Positions 35,828 to 47,092 of a DNA stretch of 64,000 nucleotides are shown here, in pieces. The notes under the pieces are model-generated. The model was not told the DNA's origin and searched no databases. It saw nothing but the letters and a program-made list of their open reading frames with translations. Within the stretch, counting starts at the first letter, position 1. Each line of letters starts with the position of its first letter. The stretch spans positions 1,612,001 through 1,676,000 of the forward strand of contig JAVHNS010000010.1 in the NCBI GenBank assembly GCA_036872755.1. Direction: 5' to 3'. Position numbers and translations under genes: made by a program. This DNA is from Orbilia blumenaviensis (taxonomy: Eukaryota > Ascomycota > Orbiliomycetes > Orbiliales > Orbiliaceae).

Positions 35828-37066
35828 ATGCACCGGCACAACTTTTACCCCTTCTTCCTGCTCCCATTCGGGTCCGCGAACCCACTTCCAGAGCCAAAGC
35901 CCCCCTCTTCCCTGGCTCTACTCGACATAATCACCCCGAGTCCGACAACCACAATACAGCTGACCAGCCTAGCTACTTATCTAAACCTCACTACAATCAG
36001 CACGACCACAACCAGCACTTCGGTATTAACACTACTCGCAAATAGTACGACTGTGTTAATTTTTCCTGCTGAATCATTGGATTCCGAACTCAATCTTCCG
36101 GCTTTGGATATAGAGACAGTGCTGCCAGAGCCGCAGGTGTATACTTATATTGAAACAACCACCCTCGTTGACGAATATGGGGGAGCAGGAGGTTTGACAA
36201 ATCCGAGTACGACTTATATTCCCGAAGCACCTGGGATACTACCACCTCCAGCTCCACCACCAATACCCCAAGAACAACAGCAACAACCAGAAGCGCCAAA
36301 GGAGGACTTCTCGACCCCCTACCATGATGCCGCCGGCAACCCTCTAAACCCAAACACTCAAACTCCTCCCCACGTTCCCCACAAACTCAAGTCCTTCACT
36401 TCTAGACTTCTTTCCAGGATCCCCAACCCCATCGCCGCAATCTCCAAGATCACTTCCGCAATACCCCCGGCCTTTCCCGACGCAAAACCTGACACCTCGA
36501 CGTCAACAGACCCAAACTCCCCCTCTTTCCACTCATCCCCACCCCCCGCTAACGTCAACAATAAGCTCCTAAAAAAACCATTAGGTATAAATTGCCGTGG
36601 TAGACAATGCTGCGGCTCCACAAAATCAAAGAACGCACCTGGTTACCGCGGTTCTTTGTCATTAGCGCATTTAATCAATCAAATTCCTGATAATAGAACC
36701 TTCGCGCATCTGGAGAAAATAGCGTGTATTGGTACAGTACCTTTAGCGGACACTCACAATTTTATATGCGCTTGGCTCAACTACGGTAGAAGATGGGGCA
36801 CACCTTACTATCTTCCCGGAGGCAAAGGGGAGGCTCTCAGAACAGCGAAGAATATAAAACGCCTGGTTAATGAGTTATTGGACCATGGGTGTAAGAGGTG
36901 TGGTAGTGTGCCTATGGACTACCCGGAGAATAATGATGGTTCGCTTGGGTATTTGACCTTCAATGCGCGAAAGCATTCGTGCCCTGGAGAGAATTTTGGG
37001 ATTGATACTGTTTGTCCACCACAGTATCCAATTGAAGAAGCTAAAACTGGTGGGGATGTGGTCTAG
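35828..37066 (+). CDS. KP4-like (killer-toxin-fold) domain protein with long Pro/Ser-rich N-terminus
   Basis: Single-exon frame of 412 residues from the first ATG. A short hydrophobic start (FYPFFLLPFGSA) may be a weak signal peptide. Residues about 20-250 are low-complexity Pro/Ser/Thr-rich with a P/Q-rich section. Residues about 252-400 match the KP4-like family: an initial GINCRG, a following Cys-rich stretch, LINQIPDNRTF, a central Cys, NIKRLVNELLDHGCKRCGSVP and a late Cys near SCPG. KP4 was first described as a viral killer protein of a smut fungus that affects calcium channels. Many ascomycete genomes encode relatives whose roles include fungus-fungus antagonism or wall interactions. 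Most relatives are small secreted proteins, so the long N-terminal extension is unusual. I cannot say whether this one is active. An upstream exon supplying a stronger signal peptide is possible. Confidence 0.75.
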   Translation: MHRHNFYPFFLLPFGSANPLPEPKPPSSLALLDIITPSPTTTIQLTSLATYLNLTTISTTTTSTSVLTLLANSTTVLIFPAESLDSELNLPALDIETVLPEPQVYTYIETTTLVDEYGGAGGLTNPSTTYIPEAPGILPPPAPPPIPQEQQQQPEAPKEDFSTPYHDAAGNPLNPNTQTPPHVPHKLKSFTSRLLSRIPNPIAAISKITSAIPPAFPDAKPDTSTSTDPNSPSFHSSPPPANVNNKLLKKPLGINCRGRQCCGSTKSKNAPGYRGSLSLAHLINQIPDNRTFAHLEKIACIGTVPLADTHNFICAWLNYGRRWGTPYYLPGGKGEALRTAKNIKRLVNELLDHGCKRCGSVPMDYPENNDGSLGYLTFNARKHSCPGENFGIDTVCPPQYPIEEAKTGGDVV

Positions 37067-37584
37067 TTAGTTCTGCCTCAGACGCCATTGACAGTCAACC
37101 ACAAGGGTACGCATTGTGGTCGAAGTCTAGCGAACTACAGAGTCGACGGTCTCACATAATTGACTAGTTATATATCACCATGTATCATCTTCTTGTTCCT
37201 TTGTTATTTTTGTTTGTGTTTTGACCAGATAGTACCCAGCAATTAAGACCATATGCATCGATTCATTTTACGCCTTAGTTTAACTCTTCGTTAAGGCTGG
37301 TTTACGAGACCAATTCAACTTGTCTGTATAAATTTAGAAGACATACCTACAAATTTAACTCTAATTCAGGGTATAAGTAAACGATATGTTATTTTGTTTA
37401 TGCTTTTCTGTCCCATCTTTTCCTCTTTTCTCGAAAACTATCAACATACGGAGTGAAAAATAGTGTTTATTACCTGCTGACTTGTTTACCTACCTAAATT
37501 ATGTTTTTGTAAATACTAGAAAAGCTGAAGCTATTAAAGAAAGAAAGAGTGGAAGCGGGGAAAGATAAAGGAAAAGTAATGAGA
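37067..37584. other. Short intergenic region between convergent genes
   Basis: About 520 bp between the stop codons of the KP4-like gene and YPP1. AT-rich, T-rich near 37190-37230 and 37390-37440. It probably holds both polyadenylation regions. Nothing else is seen. Confidence 0.4.
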
Positions 37585-40500
37585 TTAAAGTACCGTAGGG
37601 ATAACGCTACCCCATGCCCTAACCCCGCGCGTATCCTCCAACTTGACAACCCACCAATAAACCTCCTTCGCCTTCTCAACCCCGCCACTCATCTCATACT
37701 CTCTCGCCAGCTCAAACCATGCCTCGCTCATGTCCCATCCATGTCCAAGCTTTGTCAGCGTCTGCAACAGTCCACTCGCTCTGTCCCTTGCTGCCGTTGA
37801 CTCTCTGTCGCTGTTATAACTATTTCCGTTGTTGCTACTTTCGCTGTTATTCTCAGAAAAAGAGAGCAGGACCCGAGAAAGCCCAACTATACCCAGCGCA
37901 TGGTCCGGAGAGTAAGAGAGCGCCGTCTCAAAGTACTTCTGCGCGTCCAACAACTGTTTCTGTGAGAATGACAGGAACCCTCTCTATATATATACCATTG
38001 CCAGTCAGCCCCTACCCTCAAAACACTACAAGGAAAGCAAAGAAGAAGAAAGAAGAGGAAATAAACATACCTCGGCCCACACATCCGGATCACTCCCTCC
38101 CTCAACCCTACCCCCCTCCGCAACTCCAGCTGCCTCCTCAACCGCTACTTTTGCATCTTCGAACATCTCTGCCCTCCTGTATAGTCCTGAAACAACAAGC
38201 CATATCTTCTTCAAAATTGCTTCTACCCTCTTTTTCTCATCCAACTCTGGTAAAACTGGCTCTCTAAGATACGCCGGCCGATTCATCATCGGCCTGTCGT
38301 CCATGTATTGTTTAATCGGACTTGGAACCCCGCTAATAGGCAGATTATGCACACCGTTCCCATTGTTAATATTCTTATCCGATAGAACAGATGACGGAGC
38401 CCCACTGAGCGGTCGATTAACTTGTATAGCCTGCGCGGCCACATTATCTGCCGCTACGGATGGAGAAATCGATTTCTCAGCGGAGGTATGATGCGACTTA
38501 TGACTCTTCGCACCAACACTTTTCGAGGACTTCGTACTCTTCGTTGACTTTTGAGACGGTGTTCGATGGAGCTTATTTGGGCCCCCTTCTCTTCCAGACG
38601 ATTTCTCATCGTCTGTGAGTGGGTCAGCAATCATACTCCTTCTCTTCTTCTTTTTCAAGCTATTCTTTCCTACGGAACTACCACGAGTTGTAGGCCTCGT
38701 CCCAGGCCGTTTGGATAGCGCCGGATCACTAGCCGAGGCGCCCTTAGCGTCCGTGACCTGAATTGCGGGCATGCCACCCGTAGTCCCCGCCCGCCCCCTA
38801 GTAGCCGGTCTATCAACCTCCATAACACTGTCCCTCATACTCCCACTACCAACAACGGCAGAAGACGGGAGAACACCCGGGAACAGCCGGGTATAAAGTC
38901 CCAACAGCTCATCAGCAAGGTTCACCGCGCTCTCAGGTCCTTCTAGCATCTCAATGATGGCTAGTTGTGTGATTTTGATCTCAACAAGTCCATCACGATT
39001 ACCCAATCCGAGACTTAGTTGTTCGTTCTCATCGATCAGCGAGAATATAGCCTCGCTGACCGTCAACGCTGTCTCCCAGTCTCCCTTGCTGGTAAGTAGT
39101 AGCGTGAGAAGATGCCATGCGGGTATGCACTTTTCTTCCATCTCCGCCACTCCTCGGACCGCATCAATTGCGGAATCGATATCCCGAGTCTCTGCATACA
39201 TCATCCCCAAGTCAAAGAGGGCCTCGAATCCATCCGGTTGGTACTCAAGGCTCTTCTTAAAAGCCGCGATAGCCCGGTCCTGGATTTCGCCTCGTTGGGT
39301 ACTTTCAACGGTTTGATGGGACCATGATGCGTTGGCAAGGCCAATACCTCGCCAGACCAGCGCCAGAATAGTGGTGTCCTCGGTCTTCCACTCAAATATC
39401 CATGTCTTTATGGTAGAAGCTATCTCCATAGCCTTTGTGGATTGGTCGGGGAAGTATTTCACTAGGAACCGAATCCCCTGGACACAGGTAGTGAGGATCT
39501 CGGAGTCGGTGTCAAAGTCTTCTTCGGAGGTAGCATGGGTTCCAGATTTTTCTTTTTCAATACGGGCCTTTCCGCGCTTGATGAGAGTGATGTAGGTGTC
39601 AAGCGACAGCTGGGCGTCGTGGAAGTTTCCGACGGCAGTGAGGGTTACAAAGAGGTGTCGGAGAATCCGTGGGGAGTGGAAGGTCTTCCCGGCAGCTCGA
39701 TAGAGAATCTCGACAATACGGCCGGCGTCCGAGCCACGGGATCCAAGGATTGTCCAATTGGCAACAACAGTGTCAACCCATGTCAAAACATCCTGATTAA
39801 CCTTTGAAGCGTGCGGAAACTTTGTGACCTTGAGGAGAAGCCCCTCGTAGATTTCTTCAATCGACGCAATTTCGGCTCTGAGGTCCTCGGAAATCTCCTC
39901 GTCACGATCAATCTGTGTTTTTAGGTATTTAGAGACGACTTTGAGGTAAGTTTCGTAAATTGTTTTACGGGAGGCGTCGTCCTCGGCGCTCGATTTGTCG
40001 GTTTTCATGAGAGTACTAGCCGCCCCCGTTAAGGAAGCAGTGCTGGTGACAGGGCGGATTTTAGTGAGCGACATCGAAAAGGCGTGGTAAGCTCTGAAGG
40101 CGCCGATAAGTCCAGATTCGGTCAGGACCCGCTTGAGTTCCGGCCGGTCTTCGGGGACCACTTCGACTTCCTCCTCTTTAACGGGGTTCAGCCCAGCATG
40201 GGCAGCATCGAGCTCGTCAAGGCCATCTTCCTCGTCGTATTCGTCTTCGGCATGGGCCTCATGCGGGGTGTCCGGCGATTCGACGCCTTCGAATAGCTCC
40301 CAACTGGCGATGGCGAACCTGGAGAGGGTCTTTCTGATCCACCAGATGGCTTCTGAGCCGGACGAGCCAACGCCGCTGCTGAAGTCTGGAATTGGTAACC
40401 CTTTATAAGTTTGAATGGCTTCCTCTTTCATTTTGAGAGCTTCCTGGGCCATGCCTTTTAGGCAGAGGGCCTTTATGGCACAAACTTTGGTCCATTCCTG

Positions 40501-41639
40501 GGTGATCTGGTCTCGGGGTGGGGGCTGCGGGGGTAGTATCATGAGGACGACGCGGTGGGATCGGAGCAGGTGGTGGAGGTATGCCAGTGTAACTTCTGCT
40601 TGCTATATGTAAGAGTCAATCCAGTCTCTCTCTGTCTTCTTTTTTCTCCCATTTAAACTATTATATCGGCATGACAATATAATAAACGCACTACCGTGCA
40701 GATGTACTAGTACACCGATGAACTGACATACTAGGGTTTACCGGAGTATGCGTATATTTTTAAGGAGCATATAGAGGGTTGGGAAGAAGTGAACAAAGAA
40801 CGTACGTATATTTCTTCAGCGCTAGTTACGATGTGCTCGGCGTACTTTTTCGATTTCCGTTTTGCTGTAGCAGTATCGCCTTCCGCGGCGGCTGCTGCTG
40901 CTGCAGCTTCTTCGGCCTGAGAGGCTGCATTTTCGGATTTGAATCGGGCGATCTCGTCTTCATAGGTCTGAGCTAGAGCGGCAATGCTGACAAGCATAGA
41001 TGCTGTGCCTGTTGCAGTTGACGAAGCGGAAGGTTGACCAGTAGCGCTTGTAGAGTAGGAGGAGGATGCTTTGGTTAAGGCAGAGGAAGTGACGACGATG
41101 GCGTGGTTCTTGTGGAGGGAGCGACGTTGTGGGGAGGTGTCGTGGTCGAGCAGGGCAGTTTCCGTGATGCCTTTCTCATCCGATATAATCAGCATATGTA
41201 CTATACATCAAAATCGCTACCGCTATCTCTCATATTCCGCATATCGAGCATTGCCATCGCCAGCATGGTCACCAGACTAATCCCACTAGATCCACTGATC
41301 TACCATCTATAATCGAATTGCGAGTAAAAGGCTATAAAGAAAGAGAGGGCGTACACTTCTTGGCGGCCCCGGCGTGTTTTGTGAGCTTTCTAGCGAGCTC
41401 GGGAACTTGAGACCAGTCGCCGGAGCATCGAGCTGTGTCTAGCAGGTGCAGGTACGTCGCAGCCTTGGACTATCATTTGGTCACCCGAATGTTAATACAT
41501 TTCTTTATATCGTCAACTAATAGTGTATCCACACCCTCGTCTATTGCATAGGATGGTGTAGGATAGTGTAGTATAGTGCATCATAGTATCGATGATGTAA
41601 ACAGAATAGGAGATGGAGGGAAATACGCACGGCGGACAT
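37585..41639 (-). CDS. YPP1: Ypp1/TTC7-like TPR protein of the plasma-membrane PI4-kinase complex
   Basis: Five exons give about 1149 residues: 41639-41631 (start codon plus two codons), 41469-41355, 41200-40806, 40602-38071 and 37983-37585. Ypp1 (TTC7 in animals) tethers the PI 4-kinase Stt4 to the plasma membrane with Efr3. The N-terminus reads MSASKAATYLHLLDTARCSGDW followed by VPELARKLTKH, typical of the family. Joined exons 3-4 read AEEIYQAEVTLAYLHHLL. TPR-like helices recur through the protein, for example KSLEYQPDGFEALFDLGMMYAETRDIDSAI and, in the last exon, AQKYFETALSYSPDHALGIVGLSRVLL. A Lys/Ser-rich disordered insertion lies around residues 800-980. The exon 4-5 join (WAERGFLSFSQKQ) is clear. 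The exon 2-3 junction is the least certain. Confidence 0.85.
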
Positions 41640-42308
41640 GTTTGCAAGACGTAGTCAATTGGCTGGTACTGGTAATTGGTTTGGTGGTGATGTGAGGTTC
41701 GTCGATGAAACCAATCGAGCAGGCCCCAAGCTCGATGGAAATTTAAGGTAAAGGTGAAGATGACGAGGATGATGATTGGAAGTCGAAAAAGGCAGGTTTC
41801 GGGTTCAGGAGGTTGGACTGGCCCCCAGTAGCTACGTCAATCAAGGTGTTATTTCGGCCAAGTTGGGTTTCACCGCAAAATCGGGTATGAATAAGCAGTA
41901 GCCGGGTCAACTCAACCCAGTCCCTTTTGGTTCATTGCTTGGCAACCAGCCAGCCCACACCTCCACGCGTGTTGCAGGGTCGGCGCCAAACACCAACCCG
42001 CCGCCATCAATCAGCCTTTGTTGGTTCCTCGTCTAATCAAGTATCAAAAAAAAAAAAGAGTGTATAAAATTCAGAACTGATCTTCAACCCCGGACAACCC
42101 GGTGATCGACGATACATACCGACAGCAACAGACAACATCACACCAACCAGACGTCGACCAAATCCATTCGATGCCTTTATAAGATAACCCTACACAAAGT
42201 TAGTTTAAAATATCGATATTACAACGAGGGGAGGGCTGGGACTACACGACATACCAAAGATAAATAGACGATAGAGAGAAAGTATAACAAGAGAAGGGAA
42301 GAGAAGAG
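41640..42308. promoter_or_regulatory. Divergent promoter region, YPP1 / RIX1
   Basis: About 670 bp separate the two start codons. It contains CCAGCCAGCC-type and GA-rich stretches and a run of A at 42047-42057. The purine-rich GAGAAGGGAAGAGAAGAG leader just before RIX1 (42289-42308) suggests its 5' UTR. A coregulated bidirectional promoter is possible. Confidence 0.4.
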
Positions 42309-45106
42309 ATGGATCGGACGGCGGCGCTGCTGTCCACCATCGCCGCCATCGTCTGTCAGGACGATATCAGTACCATTCATGATGATAAAATATTCGCCTG
42401 CCTAGACGTTCTCTACTCCACTCCCGTCCTTGAAGATGCTCATTCCCATATATCTTCCTCCACTGCACCGGTAGCAGTATTAGGCGGAGGGAATGGCAGA
42501 GTATCGATTGAGCAGCTGTCGTCACTGCTTCACCGCTTCAAGACCCGCATATCAGCCCTCCTTCAGAGCAAGTCCCCGCGCACCCGCTGGTTGGCCATTT
42601 GCCTCGTTAAGGCTGCCGTTGAGACCTCACCGTCGTTTCTCCAGTCGGCTGCTGGCCCGTGGATTCCGTTCCTTCTTCAGGCTGTAGTTAGTACACCCTT
42701 CGCCTCCACCGTACTCCATACTTTACATAATACAATATATTCGTGTCCATATGTAATGAGAAGTGTATATGGCAGAATATATATAGTATAAGTACCTAGG
42801 TATAATAAGATATGATGCTAACAGGTGATATGAAAATGTAGAGAGTGGACGGTCCCGTCGGCGAGCGGGCGATTGCTACCTTAACTCGCATCTTCGTCCT
42901 GACAGTCGGAAAGCCCGCTCTCACCCGCGACTTGACTTCCCCCCACTTGCCCTCCTTCGCCCAGCACCTCCTGTCTAATATCACCAACAATACCGCTGCT
43001 CCTGGTAGTAGTAGCTGTGTGCTGAAGGCATCTGAGGACCGGCTGTTGGCGACGCTAGAAGCGATTGCGCAGATACTGCGAACTCACCCAACCCCGTTCC
43101 GTCCTCACCAATCCAAAGCCCTCGCCCTCATCAAGAACATCCTCTTTCCTCCTTCTCAATGCTACTACTCCGATAATGTAGTGAAGGCAGCGACTACTGT
43201 ATATGTACTGCTCGTCAGGTGCGCCCAGCCCAAAGCCCAGGCTGCAGAGTGGCTGGCCCTCTTCAACGACACTATCTCCCAGACTCACAACGTCTGCGAC
43301 ACACTCTTCCGTTGCGTAATCGAGGAGAATGATAGCAGCAACAGGGATAATAATGGTGGGAACAAAGAAAACATGGAAGGTGGAGAAGGGGAAGGAGGAA
43401 CACGACGGGTGTGTGTTCTACTGGGCGTTATCGACAGCCTGCTGAGCCACCCAATAACAACAGTGTCTAACCCGGCGCCCTCGATCCCCCTGGCGCCCCT
43501 AGTTGCCCTGCTCGACCGTCTCTTCGCCATCCACCCCGGCCTCAAGCCCTCTCACCTATCGCCCTCTTCTTCTACGTCGTCCTCTTCTCCAGTAGTGCAG
43601 CCGCACCTGCTACTGCTGGGGTGTTATCCTGTAGTGTTGCTGTCAGCGATCCCTTTGATCACCACTATTGCCACTCGGACATCCGACTTCTGTCCCCAGC
43701 TGGCCCTTCAACTTCTACATCCACTCGCATTCTCGTTCACAACGGGCTGTTCTAAAACCCACTCCACCCTACGACCCCGTATCTATGCCGCCGTCTCCCA
43801 CTTGCTGTCCCTCGTTGGGACTACGCTCTCCGCCAAAGATACCCTCCCGCTTCTTGAGATATTCTCATCTGCCGCGGACGATATCATACCCCCGAGACCC
43901 CCTGTCATCATCACAAAGGAGCCTGTCCCATCTTCGTCGGACTCAATGCTGCTGACCCAGCCGACGTCCACTTATAAGAAGAGGAAGGCCCCAGCCCCGC
44001 AAAACAAGGCTAATACGCCAGCCGCTAGCACCCTTCACCCAGATCACTTCCTCAGTCCCTCTTCCGCTTCATCATCTCCTTCCTCTGTATTGTTTCCGTC
44101 GTCAGAGAAGACGCCAGCGGTCGCAGCGGCCAAGGCTCTTTTAACCACTGCTCTCTTTAAGCTCCCCTCCACATCTATTCCCTCCGAGCTACGCGCGAAG
44201 CTCGACCGGACGATGGTACTATCATCTCACGTCCCGGGCCTGCTCGCCGCCGTTCTCTACCCACCTGTTAAGAAACTCGGCGCCAGTCTACTCCCCCACC
44301 TGATAGCAGCCCACTCCAGCGACCTTCAAAGACATCACAACAAAGGAGAAGAACAAGTTTTACTTAATATGGCTATCGAAGCCACTATTCACCCGCGCAT
44401 GCAAGTCGTCAAGCCCACTTCAGCAGCCCTATCAACCGATGCCAATAGCGTCCTAGGCTCCCCGGTCGAAGGTCGTTTCTGGATTGCTGCCTCACCGGTA
44501 CCAACTGCATCAATAGATGAGTTCGTGTCCGTGCCTCCACCACAGGCAGTCACATCTCTGGAAACAGATATCGCCATGTCGCTTTCTAACAATGGTAACA
44601 CAAATGATGCCCCAGCTGAAGATGAGGGAAGCTACTATCCCCCGCCTCCACCGGCACCTGTCCCGCAGCATGCAACCCTCCCGGCCTCTTCCTCAAATAA
44701 ACCGAACCCGGCCGCCCAAACAACATCGATAGCGATGTCTCCGCCGTCCACCGTTCCTCGTAATGGTAGCAGTGGTGTAAATGGAACCGGTCAATCCTCA
44801 GAAAATAATAGCAACGGAGCAGGAGGGAGGAGTATGTACATGCCAATGCCATCTCCTGGCCGAGGAGTCCATGCTGCATTGCCACCAAGTCCGTTAAGAC
44901 AAAGCATGAGCATCTTTGAAGCTGGTGGAGATGAGAAGGAGAGAGGCAGCAAGAGGCTAAAAGTTGATGACGGGCGGAGTCCGCTGAGTATGGTCGAAGT
45001 TATGAGTCCTGTGGATAAGAGGATCGTTGGTAGTGATGACGAGGAAGATGATGACGACGAGATCCCAGAGATTGTAATGGGTGATGGGAGTGATGAGGAG
45101 GAGTAG
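42309..45106 (+). CDS. RIX1: Rix1/PELP1-type pre-60S assembly factor
   Basis: Nuclear protein of 880 residues, a scaffold of the Rix1 (Rix1-Ipi1-Ipi3) complex that recruits the Rea1/Midasin remodeller to pre-60S particles for ITS2 processing. Two exons, 42309-42686 and 42842-45106. The intron has a TGCTAAC branch site near 42817 and ends in TAG. The N-terminal RIX1 helical domain includes LLQSKSPRTRWLAICLVKAAVE and, across the junction, WIPFLLQAV then GERAIATLTRIFVL. The central part consists of HEAT-like helices. The C-terminal third is Pro/Ser-rich disordered, with a KRLKVD nuclear-localisation-like motif and a strongly acidic end (DDEEDDDDEIPE), as in other fungal Rix1 proteins. It is followed by RPF1 in the same direction. 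Confidence 0.88.
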
Positions 45107-45721
45107 ATTACAATTTCTCGTATCTGTTTGAATTTCCTACTACCTTTATTTTTATCTTTATTTTGGCCCAAGGATCTTGGAGAAATGTATGATATGGATG
45201 TGTCTTGCCTTGTACTTTTATATCTCTTTGTATGATGTCGGAAGGGTTGGGATTGATGATTTTTCTTCTTCTTCTTTCCTATATTTTTATTTATTGCCAG
45301 AGTTGGGCGCCCCCCTGCTCGGCGGAAGCCTGAAGCCTTATCGAACAATGATGTCGAGCCTTTTTACTTAGAATTCTATCGCTCGTTCTTCCAAGGTTTC
45401 TATGTAATAACATAGTGATAAAACCAGGAATCATTTTTCAAACAATATATTTTTCCTATCTAAAACTATTTGGGATTTCCAGCAGGTCAAGGTAGGGGGT
45501 GTAGCCCGCTGTATGTTCTGTTTTCTCTACCCACGATTCTTAGCTCTAATAATTGTGTTGCCCACGTGGTATTTTGACCCTGGCCAAAATTTCGCGGCAG
45601 CGCAAAAAATCGAGTTTCGCGACAAAAAAAAAAAAATTATTGAGGGAGCAAAGCTTCCAACCTTCAAACCTCCAGCTATAGACATCACCACCACCACTAT
45701 CGCCAATCAACCATAATCACA
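45107..45721. other. Intergenic region between RIX1 and RPF1
   Basis: About 615 bp containing the RIX1 3' flank and the RPF1 promoter. An A run lies at 45624-45636 shortly upstream of RPF1. No gene is seen. Confidence 0.4.
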
Positions 45722-47092
45722 ATGCCAGTCAAACGCCGCCGCCTGCCTCCCGCCTCCTCTTCCTCCTCAACAAAAAATGCCTCCTTCACAATCAAAAACA
45801 AGATGAAACGCTCCTCCCATAACGTCTCCGTCCGCCGTTCCGCCTCTGCTGCAAAGCTCGCACAGCGCATGGAGCGCAGAAAGATCGAGGCCAAAGATCC
45901 TTCTTTAAAAAGACAGAGGTTGCTGGAAAATATTCCTCAGACTTTAGATTCGAAGAGGGTGCCTGTTGGGCTCGAGGAGCAGTATGTTCCTAGCACGGAG
46001 ATTATGGAGATGGCTAAGAAGAGGAAGGAGGAATTGGAGGACAGGGATGGTTCAGCTGGAAAGATGGACGACGATGATGAGGACAGCGATGAGGATATGG
46101 AGGACGGTATTAGGAAAGCTATCAATGATGATACTGTTGCGATAAATATCGAAGGCGGTGAAGACGACGGTGAAGATGAAGACGAGAAAGAAGAAGACAG
46201 TGCGGAGGAAGACGACGACCTGGGCTCCCTCTATGATTCTGATTCTGACGACTCAGACGCTGGACCCCTCAAGAAGAAGCGCATCGCACAGAAGCCAACT
46301 ACTACTCCATCAGCATCATCAAAACAATCACAAACACTCCCCGAAGAAACCCTCAAAACCATTCTCTCCCTCATCCCCCACCCCACCACCCCGCCAAAAC
46401 TCCTCCTCACAACGACCCGCCGCGCCCGCCGCCACGACCTCTACCAATCCCTTTCCCTCATCTTCCCAAACACCACCTACGTCCCCCGCGGCACCAAATT
46501 CACAATCCCTCAAATCGCCTCGTTTGCCACAAACCGTCAATACACCCACCTGCTAGTTGCTCTCGAAGATTCAAAAACTCTACATGGCCTAATAATCCTT
46601 CTCCTTCCCGCAGGTCCCACATTCCATTTTTCACTCACAAACTTCGCAGATGGCAAAGCAATTCAAGGCCGTGGTGTGAACACAAACCATATCCCGGAGC
46701 TGATCCTAAACAACTTCACGACTGCAATCGGTCGGCTCACCGCTGCATTATTCCAGTCATTGTATCCACCACAACCCCAATTCATGGGCAGACAAGTAGT
46801 AACCCTCCACAACCAACGAGACTACATCTTCTTCCGTTTCCATCGCTATATCTTCCGAGAGATCCCGGATGAGAAAAAGGGTATCAGTCGAAGAGATCGG
46901 ACCACCGGCGCTGAGGCTGTTGGGCTGGGAGGGAACAGAGCTGGTGAAGATTTAGGGATTAAAGTCGGCTTGCAGGAGTTAGGACCACAATTTACACTGA
47001 AGCTGAGGAGGGTAGAGAGGGGAGTTTGTGAGGGCATCGAGTGGGAGTGGAAGGGGAGAATGGAAAAGGACAGGAAAATGTTCCATCTTTAA
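45722..47092 (+). CDS. RPF1: Ribosome production factor 1, Brix-domain protein
   Basis: Intronless frame of 456 residues. Rpf1 is a nucleolar Brix-family protein needed for 60S subunit maturation (27S pre-rRNA processing). The N-terminus is basic (PVKRRRLPP, then KLAQRMERRKIEAKDP). Residues about 115-190 are a long Glu/Asp-rich acidic tract. The Brix domain spans about residues 225-432, with KLLLTTTRRARR, FATNRQYTHLLV, GPTFHFSL, PELILNNFTTAIG, LYPPQPQF.GRQVVTLHNQRDYIFFR and the closing VGLQELGPQFTLKLRRVERG. These are near-invariant in Rpf1. The start ATG has A at -3. It lies head-to-tail with RIX1, another 60S factor. Confidence 0.95.
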   Translation: MPVKRRRLPPASSSSSTKNASFTIKNKMKRSSHNVSVRRSASAAKLAQRMERRKIEAKDPSLKRQRLLENIPQTLDSKRVPVGLEEQYVPSTEIMEMAKKRKEELEDRDGSAGKMDDDDEDSDEDMEDGIRKAINDDTVAINIEGGEDDGEDEDEKEEDSAEEDDDLGSLYDSDSDDSDAGPLKKKRIAQKPTTTPSASSKQSQTLPEETLKTILSLIPHPTTPPKLLLTTTRRARRHDLYQSLSLIFPNTTYVPRGTKFTIPQIASFATNRQYTHLLVALEDSKTLHGLIILLLPAGPTFHFSLTNFADGKAIQGRGVNTNHIPELILNNFTTAIGRLTAALFQSLYPPQPQFMGRQVVTLHNQRDYIFFRFHRYIFREIPDEKKGISRRDRTTGAEAVGLGGNRAGEDLGIKVGLQELGPQFTLKLRRVERGVCEGIEWEWKGRMEKDRKMFHL

